Source: Ascaphus truei (Eukaryota; Chordata; Amphibia; Anura; Ascaphidae). From it: a DNA stretch of 64,000 nucleotides. Position numbers and translations under genes: made by a program. Under the pieces are notes generated by a model that did not search any database, was not told the origin of the DNA, and saw only the letters and a list, made by a program, of their open reading frames with translations. Positions 26,901 through 39,700 of this stretch are shown piece by piece. Each line of letters opens with the position of its first letter. Position 1 is the stretch's first letter. Location: positions 62,001 to 126,000 of the forward strand of contig WSYH01001262.1 in NCBI GenBank assembly GCA_036426205.1, given 5' to 3'.

Positions 26901-29900
26901 ACTGATGTCAGTCAAACACAACTTTGCCTGTTTACTGGAGGGAGCACTTTTTATTTGTATGTAGCCTTGAGCTCCGCTAGCTTCTTTGACGACCCCCCTC
27001 CCTTGCACAGCTCGATTGCGGGTGCCAAAGACCGCGACGGCTGCTTCAACGGGTGGGCTGGAGCAGGAGCAGAGGCGGCTTCCCCTGCCTGCGTCCGGTT
27101 CCGGGGACGCGATCGGGCCGTTGCTAAGGCCGCAGGATTCTGCGTCTCTAAGGTTCCGGCGGCCGGTTAGAGCAGGGCGCCGCCATTGGGATTGCGGCAG
27201 TTTGCATGGGCAGAGGACACGTAGGCTCAGGAGAGCCCCAGAGAACAGGGCAAGGTCGCTCGCGAGCGTATGAACACTCAGGCGAAGGTTTTGAGACAGG
27301 CCCGGAAGCTCTTGCGCATAGTGCAGGTCAGGGTGAAAATCCCGAACCCCTAGCTACCAGGAGGCTATGAGCTGTGACTACATTCCACTGAGCCTCTGTA
27401 TGCCCCACGTGACCAACAGGGAGCCCCAAAACTTTTAGTGGGCTTAGGAAGGCTAGGCAGGCAAAAGAGATAACATGTTTTGGGCTGCGCCGGTTTGTCA
27501 GTATGGAGCTGGGGAGCTCGTGAGGGAGGAAGAAGGGGCGGAGAATGCTTGACAGCTCCTGCATCGAGTAAGGTCCCCCACATCCCAAGTAACGGCCTAA
27601 TCCCCACCAGGGTAGTGGGTAAGTGCTGAGGGACGGCCCCAGACAGGGAGCACTTCTAGTGCGTTTTGTGTGCTGTCTTGTCAGCATCACGGACTGGCAG
27701 GGCTGGAGGCCTGACAAGAAGGCTCATAGTGCTAGTGTGAGCCCAAGTTGCTGTACGGTTTCCGAAGGTTCAGTGCGTACTGCTTTAGTGTTGTGGGTCA
27801 GTAGAGTCGGCTGGGACGATTAAGGGTAAGTGGGGCAGTTTTATTACTCGCAGGCCCTAGAGATTGCCCCAGCCACCCAGGTTGCGGACATCATGGACAG
27901 CCCTATGTTAGGTTCCTGTCATTAGGGGTTAGGGTTAGGGTAGATGGGGATAGCGCGCGGTTTGTGCCCCCCCCACCACTGGTTCCCGTGATTCGGTTGC
28001 TGTTGCCGTGATTGTGTGCTGTTCTCGTTATGCGCGGGGTTTGGCCACTTGGGTCCTGGAGAATATCACCTGGAAATGATCAGACGGATGCCATCGCACG
28101 TCTGCACCCTTTCACCGGGGAGAGTGTTGCAGCCCCAGCCCACCAACCAACTCGAGCCAGTGCTCGGAAGTATTACACCAACAATTTTGCGCCCAACAGG
28201 CAACCAACACATTAATTTAGTGACTGGCAGTCCCCACGTTCTAACTAGAGTGGGACTTGGGTGGGGTTCTCGGGTACACTGGGTGGATCCCTTAGTGTTG
28301 GGAAGCGTCTGCCGACGCATAAGTGTCTCTCTAGAGAGTGACACAGGTTATTATGCTATTGCAGTGATCTGTTTTCTTGTATGTTCAGTAAAGTCCTAGT
28401 TGAATAATTATCTGTTGTGAGTATCATTGATTGGTGGATTGTTCCTGCGATGCACCACTCCCACTATGGTGGGAGAGCCATGCAGTGGAGGCGCTGCAAA
28501 TCTGTGAAGTAAGCCTCGCTAGTAGAAATGCCCCAGGTTCCCCATGGCCGGAAGCTCAAGCCTCTGTGAGCCAAACAGTATAGCACCACAATGAGAAGTA
28601 GTCAGATACACCTGACACACCCAATCTCACTAAGGGTGGGGGAAAGAGGTACATGGATATATTAATGAAAGGAGAACTGGGTCCTTAAATTGATAACACC
28701 AGATAACACCCAACAAAGACTCTGAAAAACCCCTAACATTACCACATAATAACTAAATATATAGTATTTATGTGTGATATATAATAGTATATATATTGTG
28801 TGTGCAAAAGGAGTGCTAGTGGGCGTTGGCTCAATGTATACAACAAAAACCATACCAGCGTCTTAATCCTGCTGCCCCTTACAAGCATGACCGAAGCCAG
28901 GTCCTAACCCTATTCCTGAGTTTAAGGTCCTTGAAGGTGGCAGCAGGCCTTAAACCTTGGTCAAAGGTTAAACCTAAATGGACCTTTTTTCAAGAGAATA
29001 TAGTATGCAGCCTGTGTATTTTTGTCACAATTGAAAGCCAGCTTTGGCATCTTTGTCGTTTTTGTTATATACATACAGTTGAACCTAAAAGCTCCTGGTA
29101 AACTATGATCCAACTTATCAAGATCTTTAAATGGTAGTTGTTATTATTTTTTTATTCTGTCCTATCAACTTTCCTTTTCTTTAGAGCCTAATCCATCAAA
29201 AAATAGCCCAAAAAAAAAAGTGCAAGTTTAAGCACGCAGCAACTGTGTTCAGAAAGTAGTTAAAGTACCACCATACACTCAACAGCACTCAAAGGTTTGA
29301 CACAAAATAGCCGTCAGCAAGAACAAGGAATTTAAGCAAGAATCATGCCATACAATTAAGTAAAGCTATATTTAACAATCCCAGATTGAAACAACATGGG
29401 GTGTTAGTACTTTTGTTTTGGCTTGAAGAGTAGATTTGTTTGATTTATGAAGACACATACTACTCTAAGTAACAATAAAAGCTTTCATTCTAGTGTCTCT
29501 TTTGTAAGATTCAGAATGTTGGATTCTGTTGATTGTTTTTTTTGGTTCTTCATTATCCAGTTCCTCTGTTTTGCAAGCTGCTGCGTCAGTTCTTGGTGAC
29601 AACACGAACACAGGCCAAGGTAGTCGAGGAGCTAGGCATGCAAGAGTTGCCATCACCAATGATAAAAACTAAGAGACCTGTGGGTCTCCAACCAAGACTT
29701 TGGCTGACCTACTGAATCGGTATGTATCGACCTTGGCCAAGGCATAGTGAAACAGGAAACTTCACAAATGTTCATACAGAGAACAACAGATGTTCTCATA
29801 CAGTGAGAAGCATCTGTGTGCTGTGAAATCGCAGTAGCGTTAATCTATAACAATATCTATTTTACACTTCTCATAATGAGTTCCTTTCATTGCTATATTT

Positions 29901-30729
29901 AAGATTCCCGAAGACAGGGCATTACTGCCAATAATGCCCTGGCTGAAGAGATGAAAGGCGCGACGCGAAGGCCGAGGGACTTTAATCCAAGCCAGGATTA
30001 TTGGTCAGAGTTAAAGCCCTATTCTGTAGGGGTAGTATACATTATAGCTAAATGTAGGCTTTTTTTCAAAAAAATAGACACTTGGTAAACGATAATAACT
30101 AGGAACTACCTGAGCCACCTGGTAGGGAAAAAAAAGAAGTAAAGTAAGCAAATGAGAGGGGAGAGAGGTGGAGGGTGGACCCAGCAAAGAAGAAGACTGA
30201 GGGGGGGGGGAGAAGAGCGTGAGGGGGGGGGACGGGGGGGGGAAGGAGAAGAAGAAGAAGACGTGAGGGTGGGGGGAGAAGAAAGAGACGTGAGGGGGGC
30301 GGAGAAAGAAAGCAGAAGAGACGTGAGGGGAGGGGGGAGAAGAGAAGCGAGGTGAGGGGGGGAGAAGGGGAAGAGAGAGAAGAGAGCGTAGGGGTGGATA
30401 GAGATGAGGGGGGGAGAAGAGTGGTGAGGGGGCAAGGGAGGAGGAGAGGCAAGGGTGGGGGGAAGAGATAGAGAGAGAGGTGTAGTGGGGATTGAGGAGG
30501 GTGGAGGAGGGGAGAGGTGAGGGGCATGAGGTGAGGGGGGAAGCGAAGCGCGGTGAGGCGGGACTGCGACGGCGGAGCGAGAGGAGGGGGGGAGAGAAGC
30601 GAGAGGGGAGGGCAGAGGTGATGGGTCGGGGGGAGGTGTTGAGGGGAGGGGCAGAAGGGGCAGAGAGAGGGGATAGGCTGAGAAGTGGGGGGAGAAGAGG
30701 GGAGGGGTGAGGAGGTTTAAGGAGAAAGT

Positions 30730-30771
<42 letters not shown>

Positions 30772-33700
30772 GTGGGGGGGGGTATGGGGGGGGGGGGGGG
30801 GGGGGAGGTCGAGGGGGTGGAGACGGGTGAGGGGACTTGTGAAAATCAATCCCAGAACATGATGTACATGGAGCAATCTTTAGAGCCAGCCCATGTATGA
30901 CGGTTAAGTGACCCATCACATGATAGTTTTGTTTCTGCTTTTAGAAAATACAAGTCACGTCTGGGTGAATTTACTGCAATTACATGACAAAGTAGTGGCT
31001 CGTCAAAATCAACTCAACTAAATGCTACTTTGGGGCCTACCACACTGTTCTCATATAAAAACATTAACTACATAAAAAGGAAATATATTGGGTGTCTATT
31101 TTCTTAAAGTAGACAAAATGATGGGTTATACAATGTGAAATATAGCCCACTCAGACAAAATGTAGCATATTATATGCTGTTTTGCAAACAATAAAAAAAA
31201 AATACCAATTTTTTCTCTCCATGTTAATGAAATTGCTAAAGTCGCATGACCAAATATGTATTTGGCACCAACACTTAATGAAGCTGTATGGGTTATTAAG
31301 ATATACCACAAAATAGACCCACAAATCACCGTTTAAAAATGTGATTGCAAAAATCTTAAAATTCCCTTGGCTATGCACAGGTAAACTGCCTCAACAGGCA
31401 AGGGGTTACATTTTAAATACTACTACTTTGTGCGTCTTCTCTATCATACAAACCACTTATTGTCCTCCAGCCTTAATGGGCTGCCTGGTTATATACAGGT
31501 AATAACTACATTAAGACGACCCTTTGTTAGTGAAATGTCAAATAAAAATACCACGTGAGCACATTCACGTCTCAAGACAGGTCTGCAACCCTGCTTATCA
31601 CCATTATCTCTTGGCCTATAATGCTTCCACTGCAGCTAGGGATTCTGGGAAATTACAGGCAAATAAACACTCACAGTGTGACATTTTGTTTCTTATCCAT
31701 TTTAACATGGAACCATATAAGATTATGCCTGCCGCATTACATAGCTTTTTCAGCAGAGCCTGGGATAAATAAAGCTAAGGCCCCGCTCCCTCAGTCAGCG
31801 CGCCCGCACTGCAGACAGGCGGGGCGTTGACAGACACAGACCGCGATATGCGGTCTGTAGGGAGCCGGAGAGGGAGGGGGGCGGGAGTGGGAGGGAGGGG
31901 GGCGGGAGTGGGAGGGAGGGCTCTGATCGTGGTGCCGTCCACCCCCCCACACACATACATATACACACACACATATACACACATACACACACACATACAC
32001 ACACTTTAATAACACGCAGCTCCTTCCCTGCTCCCCGCCCGAGGCGCCTCCCACCTAGCTCCGTCTCTCCCCCTCCTCCCCATTGGCTGACTCGCGTACC
32101 ACGTGACGCGTCAACGCCGAAATTCACAAGATTCTTGCAGTATCGGCCGGCTGACGCGTCACAGTACGTAGTCAGACCGGTCGGAAGGAGGCAGTGGGGG
32201 CAGGGACCACACGGGCAAGGGTCTGGTGGTTCGCGACCGCGCGCCCCGCCGGCCGCAGCGGGTTCGCAGCCTAAGTGCCTAGCCAGTTAACCTACTCACA
32301 AAAGCTATTTCAATGCCTTGGATTTGATCAGTGTAATGTTGGTTACTGGCTATAAAAATGGGAAGCTGATAGTGGCTATAACCAGACACAAAACAAGTTA
32401 TAGTGAGTAAAACAAGTTACAAAAACCCTCCACCGTACAGAAAGTCACTCAGTCCCACCATGCAAGACATCAGCTAGTTTGTATGAGGCCTCTGGCTGTC
32501 AGAAAATCTTTAAATGTATACAGTTCATGTCAACCTACCTGTTTTAACTCCTAAAACACTTTTCTTAATCCTATGCAAATGTAAATAAGCTGAAGACACA
32601 GTTCACACTTTTTTTGCAGCTCATATGTATATGAAGGATCAGAGTTCACAGTACAGCAAATGTCAATAACTCTACATCTCGGCAGATGCCAGATAAAGAA
32701 ATATACCAATCTATCTTTACTTACAAGGTCAGGTGGTTGAATCCTACTGTTCGCAATGTAAAAGCCCGAGCCAAAAGTCGAATGTGTGTAAAATCAAGTC
32801 CAATTGCCTCTTCAAACTCTGTCAGCTTCTTCAGTACTGGGGACGTCTCAATCAGTTGCCTGTCAGAATTTGATTCCTGGAGCTGATAAGAGGCGAATAA
32901 GAGAGCATGTTTAGACATTGTATCAGGTTTATTTATGTGTATTTCAAACATCTAAATGTATTACTTCGAATACAGTAGCAAATAAACATAGCATGTCTAT
33001 CTTTAGCAAAATAGCAATAGAATGTCAGATTGACTGCATTCATTGCAGTTTTATCAATTCGACACAACAGTGGTAATCAATTTCTCTCTGCTGTCTGCCT
33101 CGCATCTCTGTACATCACCTACATTACTTGTTTGCCATGATTTGGGAGTTATTGTTCTCCTAAACAGACTTTGTTAATGATGTGACTAAAGCCCTGCTTA
33201 GCTCGTCTTTCTATTCTGCACAGACAGTTCTCGTAATTATCTTTACTGTTTTGTGTGAGTATTAGTCAGGCACAATTATAATATGTAGAAAGAAAAGGCA
33301 AAATCAAAAAAAAATGAAACTCATTTCAGTTTATTGCTCCAAAAGAAAAAGTAATATATCTACACCTTCAACTTGAAAGAAATAACACATCAATTCTTAC
33401 TTCGTATACAACAGTATTTGTAAATAGGATAATGTAGCTGTATTATTCCAGTGGAACATAGAAGAGAAAGCACCAACATGTCTGCTTGTGCACGCTTGCC
33501 CCCTAAGCATGACCTACTCTTTCAAATATATATATATACACATGTAAAAATCATAATTTCACTTAAAACATTTCTCATTAATCCACTGTTGGAGGTTACT
33601 ATGGTAACTGTAGATTTCAATGGGCTGTGAGGGGAGCTCATTTTATCCTACCAGGCACGCACTCGTTTAAAAACTTGCATCTTCTGCACGAAGCACCAGA

Positions 33701-36700
33701 TGAAAAAAAAATAAAAACAGCATTGGAAAGGGCAACACTAGATCTAGAAGTGCAGACTGCTGCTTTAAACGTGTAACTACATGTTATATTGATAAGCCTT
33801 TTGGACTTTCTTAGACCTCATGGAGAGGTTAGCTCCATATGTCGGTCTATTAAAAAGGGTGGGCTGTGGTTAGGAACACGCACACAAAATGTTTTAACTT
33901 ATCTGATTCTATGAAATCCATAAAAAAAACAAATATGTAAGGTCTACTTTTTGTGATAATTGGGCACATTGGTGAGACATGTGGTCCTTATTTGTTGTCA
34001 ACCTCATGTATCAAGATACAAGCCAGTTCTCAAATGTTATTTTGTATTGTGTGTTCAAGATTGGAATGGGACGTGTCATCGCCGGCGTTCGGTCGCAGGC
34101 AGACCTTCCGCCGCAGCTGATCCGCCGCTGGCCACTTCCAAGGTAAGCTTTATTACTGTATAAGGTATGGGGTTAATGTAAGGGGTTTTTGCAGTTGGAG
34201 TATGTCACGGGAGACCATGTATTTACACCGTTTAGTGGGATCATTCACTGAGCAAAACAAGATAGTAAAACAAATAGTAATGTATTCCATAGAAACAGGC
34301 ATATGCAAAGTGGATTACAAAATACAGAAGAAAACACACTTACTGAGGGTCTGGGCTACAAAACTGGACTTCCCTAGGTGAAATAAGAAGTAAAACAAAG
34401 TCTTTAGGCTGACCGGGACTTAGCCCGCAATGTCCTGAAACTCAAATTGGCATGAGATCCTGACGCCACCGCTGTATCCGCTCCGGAGATGCCGAAATCC
34501 CCTGACCGGGAGATAGTACCAAACGTCCTGGTACTTTTTAGTTTGCAGTTCCAGCTGCAACCGCTACATTCTATTCTCAGAACTTGGCCCCGAAAAGTGG
34601 GACTCACTGCTACTTCTCTCTGAGCATCTTTTGGTGATTTTGAATTTGCCGCTGCTGTCTTGACGCTTAGAATCTGAGTGAATCTCTCGAACGGATTGGC
34701 TTATAGTATTTCAGAGTTCATGAATAAAATACTCCAGCCCAAATACATGGTCTCCCGTGACATACTCCAACTGCAAAAACCCCTTACATTAACCCCATAC
34801 CTTATACAGTAATAAAGCTTACCTTGGAAGTGGCCAGCGGCGGATCAGCTGCGGCGGAAGGTCTGCCTGCGACCGAACGCCGGCGATGACACGTCCCATT
34901 CCAATCTTGAACACACAATACAAAATAACATTTGAGAACTGGCTTGTATCTTGATACATGAGGTAGCGTGGGAAAAAATCCTACCAGCCTATCTAAGACA
35001 GGTAAGCTCGGATTCGGAATCTGACAAGGGCATGCGCCAACCTGGCACCTTTGCCACTTGTCAGTCAGAAGCCACCCGCGGAGTTAGGCTCCTCAAAGTC
35101 TGGGCAAATGGTGGTCCGATGACCTCCATTCATCCCAGGATGGGAGTACTTTAGGCTAACTCCGCTGCCCAAATAGCTTTCACACCTTGGCAAACTCTGA
35201 GGCTTTCATGTCCGGGACCCGAGTAGACTTGGTGGCAATCCTGCGGGGTCTTCTAACAAGGAGTTAGAGTATCAAGGAGTATTGATAAAGTGTATTCCCA
35301 TACACGAAACGCGTAGGTGTTCTCCTTCGTTTTTATGGATCAATAAAGGACATATCTTTTCAGCTTATTCCTTGGTGACCTACTTATTGGCTGTGCGACA
35401 GTATTCTTCTTCACATTGAATTTACCCCACTGGGCTGCACGCGATTTGGAACATGTTTGATGTGGACATTATGTGAGTATTCTTGGATTTATACTTACTA
35501 TTGCTATACTGTGAGTCCAGGGACCATCCCAACGAGGATTTCATAGGGGCTTCACCAACAGCCTCATCTTCAGGGAATTATTGGCCCTCAAAAAGGACTT
35601 TACATCTTTATTTATCTCCGACTAGTCCCAATATTTCATGTCCATATTATTGTTTACATCATTAGATCCAGCGCTGGAGCGCATTAATCACTATTTATCT
35701 ATTCAAATTTCCTATAATAGCCAGCGGAGCCTAGCAAAGCCATGATCTGCTTCTTTGTTCATGGAACGGACCACTGCACTATAGTCTCTACCTTGGCTGG
35801 TTCTGGCTTAAGGTGCTCACCACCAACTCTGTGCCCTAAGTACAACACTTCGGCCATACCCACCAGACACTGTCGGTTTCATGGTCAGCCCTGCTTCCCT
35901 GACACTACTCATCACTGCTGCTACATGTACTAGGTGACTGTCCCACAAACTGCTAAACACTGCAATATCGTCAAGGTATGCCCATGCGTAACCCTGCACC
36001 CCTTCCAGTAACCTATTGACCAAGCGTTGGAATGGAGCCGGGTCATTCTTCATCCCAAATGGAATCACTAAAACCTCATAGAGGCCACTTGGAGTAGTGA
36101 ATGATGACTTTTCCCTAGCCTCCTGGGTCAGAGGAATTTGCCAGTAACCTTTGGACAAAGCCATAGTGGTCAAATACTTTGTACCCGCAAGCTCATCTAA
36201 GAGCTCATCCATTCGGTGCATGGGATAAGCATCCGACACTGTATAAGCATTGAGCTGCCGGTAGTCCACACATAATCGCAAGGTTTCGTCCTTCTAAGGT
36301 ACCAGGACTACCGGACAAACCCAAGGGCTCTGAGGCGGTACAATTACCACTAGGGACAGCATCTCCTCTACTTCCCACTCTATACTGCAATTTACCTCTG
36401 CTGAAACGCGATAGGCATGCTTATGCAGAGGTCTCTGATCGCCAGTCTCCATGGGATGATCTGTGATATATGTTCTGCCCAGCTTGTCCTTTAACAGAAC
36501 CCTATGCTGCTCTAGCATAGCCTTTGCCTGCACACTCTGCTGTGCACTGAGCTGGGAACCTATCTCAACCTGCTCCACTGTGCCCCCCGACTAGATTCCC
36601 CTAGGATGTCAGGCACAGCTTTGGCCGCCGGGTCCCCCATCTGTGGGCTACAAATAGACAGCACTGATACCACACTCTCTTTAAAATATTCCTTAAGCAT

Positions 36701-39700
36701 ATTAATATGATAAGTCCTATTTCTACCTGTCTGTCCATCTAACTGCACAACATGGTTGCACTTATTCATCCTCCTGAAAACAGTGTGCAGTCCAAACCAG
36801 GCAGCCATTAATTTGTTCTGACCAGTGGGCTTCAGAACAAGGACTTGCTTCCCAGGGATGAATGTTCGGCTACGGGCATTCTGATCATACCAAGTCTTCT
36901 GCTTGGTCTGAGCCTCCCTGAGATTAGCCTGTTCCAACCCCATAAGCATATTTATCCGGTCCCTGAGATCTATCTACCACATACACAGATGCACGAGTAT
37001 TGGTAGTCTCCCCTTCCCATCCCTCATGGAATAAATCAAGAGGTCCCCGTACCCTGCGCTCAAAGGGAGAGAACATGGTAGATTCTTGCGGTACCTCTCG
37101 GTATGCAAACAGCAAGGTCTTTAGGTGAATCTCGCAGTCCTTCCCTTCAGCCTCTATGAAAACTCGAAGCATCCGCTTCAGGGTACCATCAAACCTCTCA
37201 CATAGACAGTTTGTCTGGGGGTGGTAAGGGGTTGTGCGCTGTTTCTTCACCCGCACGAATCCCAGAGATACTGTAGCAATTCACGCATGAATTGAGACCC
37301 TTGATCAGTTAGAATCTCACTAGGGAAATCTACTCTAGTGAATAGAACTATCAATGCTTTTGCTACTGTCTAGCATCGATGGTGGCTAGTGCTACAGCCT
37401 CAGGGTACCTGGTGGCAAAGTCCACCACTGTGAGGATATAGGGCTTGCCAGACCAACTGGGGATCATGAGGAGTCCTACTATGTCCATAGCTACCCTCTG
37501 GAAGGGTTCCCCTATTACCGGTAGTGGGTTCAGGGGTGCTTTCACATGATCACCCGCCTTACCTACTCACTGGCAGGCATCACAGGACCAGCAGAACTCT
37601 GCCACAGCCCCTGATGCCACTGGCCAGTAGTAACGCTGCAACAGCCGGGCTCTCGTCCGAGTAACCCCTTGATGCCCCGCTAGTGGTATGGAGTGGGCTA
37701 CCTGGAACACTAACTGTCTTCTACCTGTCCAAACCCTATCTGGAACGGTAGAACCCTGCTCTCTATATAAGTGCCCGTGGTGCCATAAGAACCGAGCTGA
37801 CCCACTGTTCAAAGCATACTCGAACGCCCAGAGTCTCATGCCCTCCAAGTTGGGATCAGACCTCACCTCTTCCCTAAACTGTGTCCCTAATTCTGGCCAC
37901 CCACCCTTAGTCTCTAAGTCAGGTGGAAGGGGAACAGATAAAGGGGGAGATAAGTCAGAACCTTGTCGCGACTCAGTCTGGCTTACCTGCCTGGTCAACC
38001 TGGTACTGTTGGTCCCAAATGCAGGGGCACAGAGAAATCCTCATGTGCAATTCCTTTGCTCTAGCTCCAAGTAATCGCTGCAAAAGGAGCCAATTCCGCC
38101 ATAAAAAAACAAGTAACATGCCCCAGGTCATTACCAAGGAGCAGCTCAGTATCTAACCCGGGCAATACCCCCACCTCCCTCATGCCACGTCCGGCACCCC
38201 AATCAAGAAAGACCCGGGCAACCTGGATGGACCATGGTCCTCTGTCTAGCATGGTCAACTGCATCCCGGTGACCGGGAGCAGATCCTCTGGTTGGACCAT
38301 ATCAGGTCGAACCAGGGTAACAGTGGCACCGTAGTCAAGCAAGCCGGGTGCTTGCCAATCACGATGGTCACCTGGCACAAATGCAAAAAAAAATAAAAAA
38401 AAGCCTGTCACGGGAGACTAGGTATTTATATCTTTTTAATGGGATCATTCACTGAACAAAACAAGATAGTGAAACAAATTGTCATTTATTCCATAGAAAC
38501 AGATGTACACACAAAGGATTACAAAATACAGGAGAAAGCACACTTACTGGGGGTCTGGGCTACAAAACTAGACTTTCCTAGGTGAAATAAGAAGAAAAAC
38601 AAAGTCTTTAGGTTGACTGGGACTTGTCCCGAAATGTCCTGGAACTCAAATCGGCATGAAGTTCCTGACGCCACCGCTGTATCCGCTCCGGAGATGCCGA
38701 AATCTCTTGACCGGGAGATGGTACCAAACGTCCTGGTACTTATTTCGGCTTGTAGTTCCAGCTGAGACCGCTATGTTCTATTCTCAGAACTTGGCCCCGA
38801 AAAGTGGGACTTTTAGAAAATTTCTTGCCTTGAAATTTCTGAAGCCGGCTCACTGCTATTTCTCTCTGAGCATCTTTTGGTGATTTTGAATTTGCCGCTG
38901 CTGTCTTGACGCTTAGAATCTGAGTGAATCTCTCGAACGGATTGGTTGAGGGTTTCTTATAATATTTCAGAGTTCATTGATGAAATACTCCAGCCAATCC
39001 GAGTGCGGGAAAAATCCTACCAGCCTATTAGAGCGCTGCCAGTCTATCTAAGTCAGGCAAGCTCGGATTCAGAATCTGACAAGGGCATGCCCAACCTGGC
39101 ACCTCTGCCAATTGTCAGTCAGAAGCCACCCACGGAGTTAGGCTCCTCAAAGTCTGGGCAAATGGTGGTTCAATGACCTCCATTCATCCCAGGACGTGAG
39201 TACTTGAGGCTAACCCCACTGCCCAAATGTCTTTCACACCTTGGCAACCTCTGAGGCTTTCATGTCCGGGACCTGAGCAGACTTGGTGGCACCAAGCTTG
39301 GTAGCCACATGGTCTCTCAGAACCATGGACCTGGAGGTCCCCAGCTCATAATACCGTGCATAAGGATATATACCATTAAAACACCATGTAATAAAATATA
39401 CTTTTCACATATTTATTCTAAGTGCTTTGGGTAGAATGAAAAAAAAACGTGCAGGTTCATTTGCATTGCTGTTTCCTCTATACACTGAAAAACGGACTCA
39501 GGTTTCTTAAAAACCCTTGCAACCTCATATATGGTTGGAGTACCCTCAGAACCTCTATACTGGTTCTGGGTAACCGGGCATTGAACTGGGGATCCCTCTG
39601 TTACTGGGGGGACCCCGGTACCGTGCTGGGGATACTTTACACCCCTATGCCCTGTTTACCTTTCTGGTCTGTGTGGAAGAAGGGAGTCCTAGCGGTGAGT

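Larger units (their letters stand above)
30840..39510 (+). repeat. Clean partner arm of the inverted duplication
   Basis: The well-formed copy of the sequence found reversed and noisy at 12254-23740. It contains DROSHA intron, exon 32725-32882, a Harbinger-type MITE and most of the Gmr1-type element with its LTR. Frames and splice sites are intact here, so this is the copy to trust. Confidence 0.85.

Noticed and set aside
30011..30919. Long Pro/Ser-rich minus-strand frames (up to 302 codons)
   Set aside because: They are the reverse of a G/A-rich low-complexity tract with homopolymer runs; all three frames are open for the same reason. No domain or splice evidence.
12254..39510. Natural giant palindrome or inverted segmental duplication
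   Set aside because: One arm is indel-noisy and breaks exon frames, the other is clean; the pattern is sequencing error. Kept as a low-probability alternative only.
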